From JBBQXK01 sp052387255 (GTDB lineage Bacteria > Pseudomonadota > Alphaproteobacteria > Rhodobacterales > Rhodobacteraceae): a stretch of DNA of 64,000 nucleotides. Every line of letters begins with the position of its first letter. Positions within the stretch are counted from its first letter, which is position 1. This document shows, piece by piece, positions 8,788 to 17,655 of the stretch. The notes below the pieces were generated by a model. That model was not told the origin of the DNA. It saw nothing but the letters and a program-made list of their open reading frames with translations, and made no database searches. A program made the translations under genes and the position numbers. The DNA is taken from positions 1 through 64,000 of the forward strand of contig JBQTJI010000014.1 of assembly GCA_052387255.1 (NCBI GenBank), given 5' to 3'.

Positions 8788-9753
8788 TCAGCCCTGCGGC
8801 GTCATCGCCTTGCGCTGGCGCGCGCGCTGGATGCCGAGGCGGCGTTCGCGCCAGATGATCAGCACGCCGGCGGTGACGACCAGGGCCGCCCCGGCCAGCA
8901 CGGTCAGCGTCGGCACCTCGTCGAACACCCAGTACCCGATGGCGATGGCGAACAGCATCGAGGCATAGTCGAAGGGCGCGACCAGCGACGCATCGGCATG
9001 GCGATAGGCCGAGGTCAGCAGGATCTGCCCCAGCCCCCCGAGCAGCCCGCAGGCCACCAGGATCATGCCCTCGCGCCAGGTCGGCCAGACCCAGCCGAAC
9101 GGCACCGTCACCAGCGCCAGGATCGACGCGGTCAGCGAGAACCAGAACACGATGGCCGAGGTCCGCTCGGTGTTCACCAGCTTGCGCACGAACACCTGAG
9201 CAAGCGCGGCAAACACGGCCCCGCCCAGCACCAGCATCGCGCCGAACGCCTCGGTCGCGCGCACGGTTTCGCCGGACACGATGGACAGGCGCGGCGACAG
9301 CACGATCAGCACACCGACCATGCCCAGCACCACGGCACTGATGCGGAACAGGCGCACATCCTCGCCCAGGAACATCGCGGCAAAGACGACGGTCAGCAGG
9401 GGTGCGGCATAGCCGATGGCGGTCACCTCGGGCAGCGGCAGCCATGCGAGGCCGGCAAACCCCAGGCCCATGGCGAGCGTGCCGACCACCCCCCGCCAGA
9501 CATGCCCCATCGGATCGGCCACGCGGAACCCGCGGTGCAGTTCCTGCCGCAGTGCCAGCCAGACCAGAATGACGGGAATCGCGAAGAACGACCGGAAGAA
9601 CACCGCCTGTCCCGGCGGCACGCGGTCGGACACGGATTTGATCAGGCTGGCCATGGCGATGAACACCAGGACCGAGCCGAGTTTCAGCAGGATGCCGCGC
9701 AGGGGTCGCATGCGGGCAGAATGCGGTGCGCGTGGGTTCGGGGCAACCTTCAT
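8788..9753 (-). CDS. DMT/EamA-family transporter
   Basis: About 321 residues with ten hydrophobic helices in two repeated EamA halves, the usual drug/metabolite transporter build. Typical blocks are ASLIKSVSDRVPPGQAVFFR in the first half and SAYRHADASLVAPFDYASML in the second. It is probably an exporter of a small metabolite in the inner membrane; the substrate is unknown. The start is uncertain: ATG 9753 gives MKVAPNPRAPHSARMRPLRG, ATG 9711 gives MRPLRG; neither has a strong ribosome binding site. The tail is rich in Arg and Lys. It is divergent from ade. Confidence 0.85.
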   Translation of the reverse strand: MKVAPNPRAPHSARMRPLRGILLKLGSVLVFIAMASLIKSVSDRVPPGQAVFFRSFFAIPVILVWLALRQELHRGFRVADPMGHVWRGVVGTLAMGLGFAGLAWLPLPEVTAIGYAAPLLTVVFAAMFLGEDVRLFRISAVVLGMVGVLIVLSPRLSIVSGETVRATEAFGAMLVLGGAVFAALAQVFVRKLVNTERTSAIVFWFSLTASILALVTVPFGWVWPTWREGMILVACGLLGGLGQILLTSAYRHADASLVAPFDYASMLFAIAIGYWVFDEVPTLTVLAGAALVVTAGVLIIWRERRLGIQRARQRKAMTPQG

Positions 9754-9844
9754 CAGGCGCGATCCCGCCATGCGGCTGGCGCATGGGACTTGGCATCGCG
9801 GCGGCAAACGGGGAAAACTGTGCCTACCCAAGCGGAGTGAAAGC

Positions 9845-11545
9845 ATGACCAAAGCCCCCCTGCCCGACCGCATCGCCCAAGGCCGGGGTCTGGTGCCCGC
9901 CGACCTGATGCTGAAGGGCGGCCGCGTGTTCGACCTGATCACCGGCGATCTGGTCGAAACCGACGTCGCCATCTGCGGCGATACCATCGTGGGGGTGTTC
10001 GGCGACTATCAGGGGCAGCGCGTGATCGACGTGTCGGGCCGCGTGCTGGTGCCGGGCTTCATCGACACCCATCTGCACATCGAATCCTCGCTGGTGACAC
10101 CGTTCGAGTTCGACCGCTGCGTGACCCCGCGCGGCGTCACCACCGCGATCTGCGACCCGCACGAGATTGCCAATGTCTGCGGGCTGGCCGGAATCACCTA
10201 TTTCCTCGAAGCCTCGGCCCTGACGCTGATGGACATCCGCGTGCAGCTGTCGTCCTGCGTGCCCTCGACCCACATGGAGACGGCGGGCGCGCGGCTGGAG
10301 GCGGCCGATCTGGTGCCGCTGATGGACCACCCCCGTGTGATCGGCCTGGCCGAGTTCATGAACTTTCCCGGTGTGCTGATGGGCGATCCGGGCTGCCTGG
10401 AAAAGCTGGCGGCGTTTCAGGGCCGCCACATCGACGGGCATGCCCCCCTGCTGCGCGGGAACGACCTGAACGGCTATATCGCCGCCGGCATCCGCACCGA
10501 GCATGAGGCGACGACAGCGGCAGAGGCGCTGGAAAAGCTGCGCAAGGGGATGCGCGTGCTGATCCGCGAGGGGTCGGTGTCCAAGGACCTGGCGGCGCTG
10601 CACCCGCTGATGGTGGAACGCTATGCGCCCTACCTGTGCCTCTGTACCGACGACCGAAACCCGCTGGACATCGCGGAACACGGCCACCTCGACCATGTCA
10701 TCCGCTGGTCGATCGCGCAGGGGGCCGACCCGCTGGCGGTCTACCGCATCGCCAGCCTGTCCGCCGCCGAGGCGTTCGGGCTGAAGGACAGGGGCCTGAT
10801 CGCACCGGGCAAGCGCGCCGATATCGCGGTGATCGACAGTCTGGAGGGGTGCCATGCGTCGATGGTGCTGGCGGGGGGCGTGGTGGCCGACGCGGCGGCC
10901 TTTGCCGCGCGCCGGACCATCGCCCCCGTCGCCCGCCATTCGGTCAAGGCCCCGCTGATGGCCGCGACCGACTTCCGCACCGGCGGCAACCGTGCCGAAA
11001 CCCCGGTCATCGGCATCCTGCCCGGCAAGATCATCACCGAGCACCTGTCCTTCGACATCCCCCCCGGGGATGGCGACAAGCGCCCCGATCCCGCCCGCGA
11101 CCTGGTGAAGATCGCGGTGATCGAACGGCATGGCGCGGGCGGCAACCGCGCGACGGGGTTCGTCAAGGGCTTCGGCCTGCAGCGCGGGGCCATCGCCTCG
11201 ACCGTCTGCCACGACCACCACAACATCGCGGTGGTGGGTGCCGACTATGCCGACATGGCCCTGGCCGCGAACCGGCTGGCCGAGATCGAGGGCGGGTTCG
11301 TGGTGGCCGAGGGGGGCCGGGTGCTCGCCGAACTGGCGCTGCCGGTGGCCGGGCTGATGAGCTTGGAACCGTTCGAGACGCTGCGCGATGCCCTGGTCGC
11401 GCTGCGGGCGGCGGCGCGGGGGCTGGGGGTGACGCTGGAAGAGCCGTTCCTGCAACTGGCCTTCCTGTGCCTGCCGGTGATCCCGCACCTCAAGATCACC
11501 GACATGGGGCTGGTCGACGTCGATAGGTTCGAGATCATCGGATGA
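9845..11545 (+). CDS. ade: Adenine deaminase
   Basis: 566 residues, normal for the bacterial Ade family of the amidohydrolase superfamily. It converts adenine to hypoxanthine and ammonia in purine salvage. The metal-binding HLHIESS follows VPGFID near residue 70; DPHEIANVCGL, FMNFPGVLMGD and the second-metal region with CLCTDDRNP are typical. The C-terminal half carries TVCHDHHNIAVVG and GGFVVAEGG, as in other Ade proteins. ATG 9845 has GGAG nine bases upstream and gives the normal N-terminus; the long frame before it overlaps the divergent transporter and is not used. It is followed by the large palindrome at 11574-11633. Confidence 0.93.
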   Translation: MTKAPLPDRIAQGRGLVPADLMLKGGRVFDLITGDLVETDVAICGDTIVGVFGDYQGQRVIDVSGRVLVPGFIDTHLHIESSLVTPFEFDRCVTPRGVTTAICDPHEIANVCGLAGITYFLEASALTLMDIRVQLSSCVPSTHMETAGARLEAADLVPLMDHPRVIGLAEFMNFPGVLMGDPGCLEKLAAFQGRHIDGHAPLLRGNDLNGYIAAGIRTEHEATTAAEALEKLRKGMRVLIREGSVSKDLAALHPLMVERYAPYLCLCTDDRNPLDIAEHGHLDHVIRWSIAQGADPLAVYRIASLSAAEAFGLKDRGLIAPGKRADIAVIDSLEGCHASMVLAGGVVADAAAFAARRTIAPVARHSVKAPLMAATDFRTGGNRAETPVIGILPGKIITEHLSFDIPPGDGDKRPDPARDLVKIAVIERHGAGGNRATGFVKGFGLQRGAIASTVCHDHHNIAVVGADYADMALAANRLAEIEGGFVVAEGGRVLAELALPVAGLMSLEPFETLRDALVALRAAARGLGVTLEEPFLQLAFLCLPVIPHLKITDMGLVDVDRFEIIG

Positions 11546-11573
11546 CCGGCGGCGGTTCTGCACGGTGGAAGCT

Positions 11574-11633
11574 GTAGGTCGGGGCTTGCCCCCGACTCAT
11601 TCGCACAACGAGTCGGGGCAAGCCCCGACCTAC
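11574..11633. repeat. Long inverted repeat between convergent genes
   Basis: The arms 11574-11598 and 11610-11633 pair over 24 bases with one bulged C and an 11-base loop. The arm core is GTAGGTCGGGGCTTGCCCC. It lies between the ends of ade and the GMC oxidoreductase gene, so it can end both transcripts. It also looks like a dispersed REP/MITE-like palindrome, because each arm carries an internal inverted repeat (CGGGGCTTGCCCC). The TAG stop and the last few codons of the GMC gene lie inside or beside the right arm, as if the element inserted at the 3' end of that gene. Confidence 0.8.
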
Positions 11634-13198
11634 AACTTCTGCAACGGCGGCATTCCCCGGATGATGTCTGCCCCCTTTTCCGCCACCATGATCGTCGGCG
11701 CGTTGGTGTTGCACGACGGCACGCGCGGCATCACCGAGGCGTCGCAGACCCGCAACCCCTCGACCCCCCTGACCGCCAGGTCGGCCCCAACCACATCGCC
11801 CATGGCACAGGTGCCGACCGGATGGTGGTCGGTCTTGGCCATGCGGCAGGCATAGTCGAACAGGGCATCGCCGGTCAGGTTGCCCGGCAGCACCTCGCGC
11901 CGCAGCCAGGGCTTCAGCGCGGGCTGCGCCAGGATTTGCCGCGCCATGTCCAGCCCGCGCAGCGACATCGCGCGGTCGTGGGGGTCGGCCCAGTAGTTCG
12001 GGTCGATCAGCGGGGCCGCCGCCGGGTCGGCGGACGCCAGCCGCACGGTGCCGCGCGACCGGGGCCGCAGGTAGGCCGAGTTGAGCGTGATGCCCGACCC
12101 CCGAACCGTGGCGATGCCCTTCTCGATGCCCGACCCCTGGCCCAGATGGAACTGGCTGTCGGGGTGGCGCTCCGCCGGGTCGGCAAAGCCGAAGCCGCCG
12201 GTCTCGAACAGCGACGACGCGACGGGCCCCGACCGGAACAGCAGGTACTGCAGCCCGGCCAGCACCGTGCGGTCCAGCCGCTTGACCGGGTCATAGCTGT
12301 GCGGGCCGGTGCATTCGGCCAGCACCGCCAGGTCCAGATGGTCCTGCAGGTTCGCGCCCACGCCCGGCAGATCGTGCACCACAGGCACGCCGACCGATGC
12401 CAGATGATCCGCCGGCCCGATCCCCGACAGCATCAAGAGGCGCGGCGATCCGATGGCCCCTGCCGCCAGGATCACCTCGCGGGTGGCGCGGATGCCCTCG
12501 CCCGCCATCGTTTCGATCCCGACCGCCCGCCCCGCTTCGACCACGATCCGCCGCGCCTGCACGCCGGTCCTGACCGCCAGGTTGGCCCTCCCCATGGCGG
12601 GCCGCAGATAGGCCGTGGCGACGGAAGAGCGTCGCGCATCGCGCTGTGTCAGCTGGTAGTACCCGACGCCCGCCTGTTCCCGCCCGTTGAAATCGGGGTT
12701 GTAGGGCAGGCCGAACTCCTGCCCCGCCCGCAGGAACGCCTCGCAGATCGGCAGGGCGGCGCGGGGGTTCGACACGCCGAGCGGGCCGTCGGTGCCGTGA
12801 AAGGCGTCGGCAAACCGCTCGTTCCCCTCGGCCCGGCGGAAATAGGGCAGGACGTCGGCCCAGGACCAGCCGGGCTGCCCCCACCCGTCATAGTCGCCCG
12901 GATTGCCGCGCGTATAGATCTGCGCGTTGATCGACGATCCGCCGCCGATCACCCGGGCCTGCGTGAACCACAGGCTGCGCCCGCCAAGATGCCGCTGCGG
13001 CACCGTGGACCAGCCCCAGCTGGCCACGCCCTTGGTCATCCGGGCAAAACCGGCGGGCCAGTGGAAGAGCACGCCCTTGTCCTGACCGCCCGCCTCCAGC
13101 AGCAGCACGCGGCAGGCGGGGTCCTCGCTCAGCCGCGCGGCCAGCACGCAGCCGGCCGACCCGCCGCCGACGATGACGACATCGGCCGCTTCAGACAA
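11630..13198 (-). CDS. GMC-family FAD oxidoreductase (choline dehydrogenase-like)
   Basis: 522 residues. The FAD-binding VVIVGGGSAGCVLA is at residues 7-20, the GMC signature-1 region is GGSSINAQIYTRGNPGDYDGW (about 85-105), signature 2 is GAIGSPRLLMLSGIGP (about 245-260), and the catalytic His region is KTDHHPVGTCAMG near 455-467. Such enzymes oxidise alcohols or sugars with FAD and pass electrons to quinone or oxygen. It starts inside the end of the upstream ATPase gene (8-base overlap), so it is the last gene of the LacI-controlled sugar operon. That suggests it oxidises the imported sugar or polyol; this is inference. The C-terminal residues PPLQKL and the stop come from the palindrome region. 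Confidence 0.88.
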   Translation of the reverse strand: MSEAADVVIVGGGSAGCVLAARLSEDPACRVLLLEAGGQDKGVLFHWPAGFARMTKGVASWGWSTVPQRHLGGRSLWFTQARVIGGGSSINAQIYTRGNPGDYDGWGQPGWSWADVLPYFRRAEGNERFADAFHGTDGPLGVSNPRAALPICEAFLRAGQEFGLPYNPDFNGREQAGVGYYQLTQRDARRSSVATAYLRPAMGRANLAVRTGVQARRIVVEAGRAVGIETMAGEGIRATREVILAAGAIGSPRLLMLSGIGPADHLASVGVPVVHDLPGVGANLQDHLDLAVLAECTGPHSYDPVKRLDRTVLAGLQYLLFRSGPVASSLFETGGFGFADPAERHPDSQFHLGQGSGIEKGIATVRGSGITLNSAYLRPRSRGTVRLASADPAAAPLIDPNYWADPHDRAMSLRGLDMARQILAQPALKPWLRREVLPGNLTGDALFDYACRMAKTDHHPVGTCAMGDVVGADLAVRGVEGLRVCDASVMPRVPSCNTNAPTIMVAEKGADIIRGMPPLQKL

Positions 13199-14300
13199 TC
13201 CGCGCCTCGGTCGCGGGGTCGAAGGCCACGGCCTTCTCCATGTTCACGGCAAAGTCGAACATCTGGCCGGGGGCCACATCGGCATCCGCCCGCATCCGGG
13301 CGATGGCGTCCTTGCCGGACAGCGTCATGGTGACGAACGTGTCCGACCCCGCCGGCTCGGTCACCGTGACGCGATTGGTCAGCGACTGGATGTTGGCCGA
13401 CTTGCGGTCCGCCCCCTCGGGGTCGGTGATCGCCTCGGGGCGGATGCCGAGCAGGATGTCGCGGCCCGCCCAGGCCGTCAGGTTGGCCTGGCCGAACCGC
13501 AAGAGGCGCACCTGCCCTTCGGAATCCGTGATCTTCGCATGGGGCGCGCCGTGGTCCAGCACGACCTGCGCGGGGATGATGTTCATCGCGGGCGACCCCA
13601 TGAAGGTGGCGACGAACAGGTTGGCGGGGGTGTCGTAGATGTCCTTCGGGCGGCCCAGTTGCTGGACATGACCCTTGTTCATCACCGCGATGCGGGTCGA
13701 AAGGGTCAGCGCCTCGATCTGGTCGTGGGTGACGTAGACGATGGTGGTCTTGAGCTTCTGGTGCAGCTTCTTGATCTCGATGCGCATGTCCACGCGCAGC
13801 TTGGCGTCGAGGTTCGACAGCGGCTCGTCGAACAGGAACACATCGGGGTTCCGCACCAGCGCCCGCCCCATCGCCACGCGCTGCCTTTGCCCGCCCGACA
13901 GCTGCCCCGGCTTGCGGTCCAGCAATTGCTCGATCTGCAGCAGTTTCGCGACCGAGGCGAGCGCCTTGTCGCGTTCGGGCTTGGGCACGCCGTGCATTTC
14001 CAGCCCGAAGGTCATGTTCTGCCCGACGGTCATGTTCGGGTAGAGCGCATAGCTCTGGAACACCATCGCGATGTTGCGTTTCGACGGATGGACACCATTC
14101 ACCACGCGCCCCTTGATCGCGATCTCGCCGCCCGAGATGCCTTCCAGCCCCGCGATCATGTTCAGCAGCGTGGACTTGCCGCAGCCCGAGGGGCCGACCA
14201 GCACCAGGAACTCGCCCTCCTCGACGGCGATGTCCACCCGGTGCAGCACCTCGACCGCCCCGTAGGATTTGGTGACGTTGCGGATGTCGAGAAAGCCCAT
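13191..14300 (-). CDS. Sugar ABC ATPase (UgpC/MsmK type)
   Basis: 369 residues, a CUT1-type sugar importer ATPase. Walker A GPSGCGKST is near residue 37, followed by MVFQSYALYPNM, the signature LSGGQRQRVAMGRALVR, Walker B VFLFDEPLSNLDAKL and VTHDQIEAL. A C-terminal regulatory TOBE/OB region runs from about 240 to the end. The ATG at 14300 has AAGGAG upstream. The much longer frame upstream is the antisense-phase reading of the binding-protein gene and is rejected. The gene is followed by, and overlaps, the GMC oxidoreductase gene. Confidence 0.92.
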   Translation of the reverse strand: MGFLDIRNVTKSYGAVEVLHRVDIAVEEGEFLVLVGPSGCGKSTLLNMIAGLEGISGGEIAIKGRVVNGVHPSKRNIAMVFQSYALYPNMTVGQNMTFGLEMHGVPKPERDKALASVAKLLQIEQLLDRKPGQLSGGQRQRVAMGRALVRNPDVFLFDEPLSNLDAKLRVDMRIEIKKLHQKLKTTIVYVTHDQIEALTLSTRIAVMNKGHVQQLGRPKDIYDTPANLFVATFMGSPAMNIIPAQVVLDHGAPHAKITDSEGQVRLLRFGQANLTAWAGRDILLGIRPEAITDPEGADRKSANIQSLTNRVTVTEPAGSDTFVTMTLSGKDAIARMRADADVAPGQMFDFAVNMEKAVAFDPATEARIV

Positions 14301-14326
14301 CTGTTCGCTCCTTGGTGTCGTCGGTT

Positions 14327-14360
14327 GGCCCCACCCCGGAGGGAGGGCCGGGGTGGGGCC
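14327..14360 (-). terminator. Strong hairpin after the binding-protein gene
   Basis: A perfect 13-pair stem, GGCCCCACCCCGG / CCGGGGTGGGGCC with an 8-base loop, fills the gap between the binding-protein stop and the ATPase start. No T-run follows. It probably stabilises the upstream mRNA or partly stops transcription, as at other binding-protein genes in this window. Confidence 0.65.
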
Positions 14361-14368
14361 TGCCCCGG

Positions 14369-15613
14369 CTATCTCGCGGCGGCGATGGCATCGGCCAGCG
14401 CAACCGCGCCGTCCTCTGCCGTCATGTCCGAGTTGAAAAAGCCGGTGATCGCATCGGTCGCGGCCCCCACGACCGCCGAATTGGCGGCATGGGTTCCGGC
14501 AAAGGTCGGCACGGCGGTGCCTGCGCCGTCGTTCGCCGTCATCGCGGCGGCAGTCGCCTGCGCGCAGGCGTCCAGGCCCGACAGGTCGGCGTCGCTGCGC
14601 GCAGGGATGGCACCCTTGGCTACGTTGAAGGCCACCTGCACGCCCTTGTCCATGATCGCGGAGGCAAGCACCTCTTGCCCCTTGATCAGGTCGGCGTCGG
14701 TCTGGGTGAACAGCGACAGCGAGTTGACGAGGTAGACAAACGAATCCCCCTTGGCCTTGGGTACCGGGATGCAGGCATAGTCGTCGCCCGGAACCTTGCC
14801 CGCATTGGTGAACTCGCCCTTGGCCCAGTCGCCCATGATCTGCATCGCCGCCTCGCCCTTGATCACCATGGCGGATGCGAGGTTCCAGTCGCGGCCCGGG
14901 AAGTTCGGGTCGACCATGCCACGCAGCGCCGCCATCTGCCCGAACACGGCCACCATCTCGGGCCCGCGCAGGGTGGCGTCGTCCAGTTCGATCAGGGCCT
15001 TGCGATAGAACGCCGCCCCGCCGACGCCCGCCGCCACGGCCTCGAACATATAGGCCTCCTGCCAGGCCTGCCCGCCGTGGGCGAGCGGGATGATGCCGAC
15101 TTCTGTGAACCGGGGGGCCAGGTCGTTCAGTTCCTCCCACGTCGTCGGATAGGCCGCGCCGATCTTGTCGAAGGCGGCCTTGCTGGCCCAGATCATGTCG
15201 GTGCGGTGCACGTTCGTCGGCACGCTGACATAGTGGCCGTCGACCTTGGTGAAATCCTTCACCGCCTGCGGCAGGGCGGCATCCCACCCCTCGGCCGCCG
15301 CCACGGCATCGACGTTGCCGAGCAGCCCCTCGCCCGCCCAGTCCAGGATGGTCTGGCCCAGCATCAGCATCGCCGCCGGGGGGTTGCCGCTGGCGATCCG
15401 GGCCTGCAGCGCCGTCTTGGCCGCGTCACCGCCGCCGCCCGCGACGGGCGCGTCGGTCCAGGCCACGCCGCCCGCCACCACCTTGTCGCGCACGGCGGAC
15501 AGGGCCGCAGCCTCGCCCCCGCTGGTCCAGAAATGCATCACCTCGACCGAAGGTTCGGCCAGAGCGGGGGATGCGGTGACAAGAAGCAGCGCCAATATGG
15601 ACATTCGGTTCAC
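14369..15613 (-). CDS. Sugar ABC substrate-binding protein, second copy
   Basis: About 414 residues, a CUT1 extracellular sugar-binding protein. It starts with a signal peptide ending ASPALA, then VEVMHFWTSGGEAAAL. I take GTG 15613 (start VNRMSILALLL) because AAGGA lies 10 bases before it; the ATG at 15604 would be 17 bases from that site. The body aligns along its whole length with the binding protein at 17656-18909, for example APLAHGGQAWQ-like and GRDWNLASAMVI blocks and IMGDWAKGEF. The two are clear paralogues in one operon. Both belong to the family that binds glucose/mannose-like sugars in relatives; the actual ligand is unknown. Confidence 0.9.
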   Translation of the reverse strand: MNRMSILALLLVTASPALAEPSVEVMHFWTSGGEAAALSAVRDKVVAGGVAWTDAPVAGGGGDAAKTALQARIASGNPPAAMLMLGQTILDWAGEGLLGNVDAVAAAEGWDAALPQAVKDFTKVDGHYVSVPTNVHRTDMIWASKAAFDKIGAAYPTTWEELNDLAPRFTEVGIIPLAHGGQAWQEAYMFEAVAAGVGGAAFYRKALIELDDATLRGPEMVAVFGQMAALRGMVDPNFPGRDWNLASAMVIKGEAAMQIMGDWAKGEFTNAGKVPGDDYACIPVPKAKGDSFVYLVNSLSLFTQTDADLIKGQEVLASAIMDKGVQVAFNVAKGAIPARSDADLSGLDACAQATAAAMTANDGAGTAVPTFAGTHAANSAVVGAATDAITGFFNSDMTAEDGAVALADAIAAAR

Positions 15614-15674
15614 TCTCGTGTTCCTTTCAGGTGTTCGCCCGTGTCTCTTGCAATGTGGGCCTGGGTTCGGACAT

Positions 15675-15706
15675 GACCGCCGAAGGGCTGCAACCCTTCG
15701 GCGGTC
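15675..15706 (-). repeat. Perfect 13-pair hairpin upstream of second binding-protein gene
   Basis: GACCGCCGAAGGG and CCCTTCGGCGGTC form a perfect stem around a 6-base loop in the 178-base gap between the permease stop and the binding-protein start. No T-run follows on either strand. It may be an intercistronic attenuator or an mRNA stabiliser. The rest of this gap is GC-rich and holds only a weak CGTCCACTGGACG palindrome near 15750. Confidence 0.6.
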
Positions 15707-15791
15707 GGCTTGGCCCTTCGCTTGCGCTCCGGGCGTTCGTTGTTGCGATGCGTCCACTGGACGCCTCGCTGCCGCTTCGCGTCGCCACGCC

Positions 15792-16670
15792 TCACCCCTT
15801 GACGCTGCCCGCCATCAGCCCGCGCACGAAGTAGCGGCCCGCGACGATGTAGACGACCAGGGTCGGAAGGGCGGCCAGGATCGCGCCCGCGAAGTGGACG
15901 TTGTATTCCTTCACGCCGGTCGAGGATTGCACCAGGTTGTTCAGCGCCACCGTCATCGGCTGCGACGTGCCCCCGAACGACGCGCCGAACAGGAAGTCGT
16001 TCCAGATGTTGGTGAACTGCCAGATGATCGACACCACCGCGATGGGGCCGCTGACGGGCAAGAGGATGCGCCAGAAGATCTGGAAGAACCCCGCCCCGTC
16101 GATCTGCGCCGCCCGCACCAGCTCGGTCGGGAAGGCGGCATAGTAGTTGCGGAAGTACAGGGTCGTGAACCCGACCCCGTAGACCACATGCACCAGGATC
16201 AGGCCGGGGATCGACCCCGCCATCCCGAGAAACCCCAGCACCATCGCCATCGGGATCAGCACGATCTGGAACGGGATGAAGCAGGAAAACAGCATCAGCC
16301 CGAACACCCAGGTATCGCCCCGGAACCGCCACTTGGTCAGGATATAGCCGTTCAGCGCGCCGACGATGGTGGATATCGCCACGGCAGGCACCACCATCAG
16401 GATCGAGTTCAGGAAATAGGGCCGCAGCCCCGTCGGCTCGACCCCGATCTGCGCGGTGGACCAGGCACTGGCCCAGGGGGCGAAGGTCCAGTCCTGCGGC
16501 AGCGCCATCATGTTGCCGCCGGTGATCTCGGCCAGCGGTTTGACCGAGTTGATGGCCATGACATACAGCGGCAAGAGGTAGAACAGCGCGAACAACAGCA
16601 GCACCAGATAGATGAAGGCCCGCGTGATGCGCCCGGTGGAAACGGCGGTACCTTCGGTGACGGCGGCCAT
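15792..16670 (-). CDS. Sugar ABC permease, MalG type
   Basis: 292 residues with six predicted helices. The start MAAVTEGTAVSTGRITRAF precedes helix 1 at about 19-40, and the conserved EAA loop RAAQIDGAGFFQIFWRILLPV is near residue 190. This is the CUT1 permease that pairs with the MalF-type protein upstream. Its ATG shares one base with the stop of that gene (TGATG). The longer upstream frame is an out-of-phase reading of the partner gene and is not used. Confidence 0.9.
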   Translation of the reverse strand: MAAVTEGTAVSTGRITRAFIYLVLLLFALFYLLPLYVMAINSVKPLAEITGGNMMALPQDWTFAPWASAWSTAQIGVEPTGLRPYFLNSILMVVPAVAISTIVGALNGYILTKWRFRGDTWVFGLMLFSCFIPFQIVLIPMAMVLGFLGMAGSIPGLILVHVVYGVGFTTLYFRNYYAAFPTELVRAAQIDGAGFFQIFWRILLPVSGPIAVVSIIWQFTNIWNDFLFGASFGGTSQPMTVALNNLVQSSTGVKEYNVHFAGAILAALPTLVVYIVAGRYFVRGLMAGSVKG

Positions 16671-17557
16671 CACTTCTTCTCCCGCAGTTCGGCATAGATG
16701 TAGGGCACCATGATCGCCGCGATGGTCATCAGCATGATCACCGCCGACGACGCGCCGATGCCCATCTGGTTCCGGGTGAAGGTGTAGGAATACATGAAGG
16801 TCGCGGGCATCTCGGTCGACCGGCCCGGCCCCCCGCCGGTCAGCGCGACGACCAGGTCGTAGGACTTGATCGCGAGGTGCGCGAGGATGACGAAGGCCGA
16901 CAGGAACGCGGGCCGCAGCAGCGGAATGACAATCCGGCGGTACAACTGCCAGTTCGACGCCCCGTCGATCTGCGCCGCCTTGAGGATTTCGTTGTCGATC
17001 CCCCGCAACCCTGCCAGGAACATCGCCATGACGAAACCGCTGGTCTGCCACACCGCCGCGATGACGATGCAGTACAGCGCCATGTCGTTGTCCTTGATCC
17101 AGGTAAAGCTGAACGAGGTCCACCCCCATTCCCGCATCACCCGTTCCAGCCCGATGCCGGGGTCGAGGAACCACTTCCACGCCGTGCCGGTGACGATGAA
17201 GGACAGCGCCATCGGATACAGGTAGATCGGCCGCAGCACCCCCTCGCCACGGATCTTCTGGTCGAGAAAGATCGCCAGCATCAGGCCGATGGCGGTGCAG
17301 ATGACGATGTACAGGCTGGCAAAGACGGCAATGTTCGTCACCGCCGTGTTCCAGTGGTTCAGGGCGAACAGCTTCTCGTAGTTCTCGAACCCCACCCAGG
17401 TGAACTTGGGCAGCATCTTCGATCCGGTGAAGGACAGCACGATCGTGAACAGGATGAAGCCATAGACGAACAACAGTGTCACCGCGAACGAAGGGGCCAG
17501 CACCAGCCGTGGCAGCCAGTTCTGCAATCGCGTGCGGAAATCGACCGTCTCGGCCAT
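16670..17557 (-). CDS. Sugar ABC permease, MalF type
   Basis: 295 residues, six helices, with the EAA loop KAAQIDGASNWQLYRRIVIPLL near residue 200 and the family block GGGPGRSTEMPATFMY. It works with the MalG-type permease to form the membrane channel of the sugar importer. ATG 17557 is preferred over the GTG two codons earlier because a GGGGAGGGG ribosome binding site is at the right distance. It follows the first binding-protein gene after a strong hairpin. Confidence 0.9.
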   Translation of the reverse strand: MAETVDFRTRLQNWLPRLVLAPSFAVTLLFVYGFILFTIVLSFTGSKMLPKFTWVGFENYEKLFALNHWNTAVTNIAVFASLYIVICTAIGLMLAIFLDQKIRGEGVLRPIYLYPMALSFIVTGTAWKWFLDPGIGLERVMREWGWTSFSFTWIKDNDMALYCIVIAAVWQTSGFVMAMFLAGLRGIDNEILKAAQIDGASNWQLYRRIVIPLLRPAFLSAFVILAHLAIKSYDLVVALTGGGPGRSTEMPATFMYSYTFTRNQMGIGASSAVIMLMTIAAIMVPYIYAELREKK

Positions 17558-17618
17558 GGCCACCCCTCCCCCTCGCGCGCCCTTGAACCGGCGCGTCAGA
17601 CTGTTTTCTGAAGGAACA

Positions 17619-17642
17619 GGGGGGCGGCGTCAGCCGCCCCCC
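17619..17642 (-). terminator. Perfect 10-pair hairpin after first binding-protein gene
   Basis: GGGGGGCGGC and GCCGCCCCCC pair perfectly around the tetraloop GTCA, 14 bases after the stop of the binding-protein gene and before the permease start. It is well placed to raise binding-protein over permease levels. No T-run follows. Confidence 0.65.
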
Positions 17643-17655
17643 ACCGTGTGCCGCA

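Noticed and set aside
13191..15287. Long N-terminal extension of the sugar ATPase
   Set aside because: The extra 330 residues are an out-of-frame reading of the binding-protein gene; a ribosome binding site and ATG at 14300 give the normal protein.
15792..17180. Fused frame joining MalG-type permease to upstream sequence
   Set aside because: The first 170 residues are an out-of-phase reading of the MalF-type gene; the ATG at 16670 is coupled to that gene's stop.
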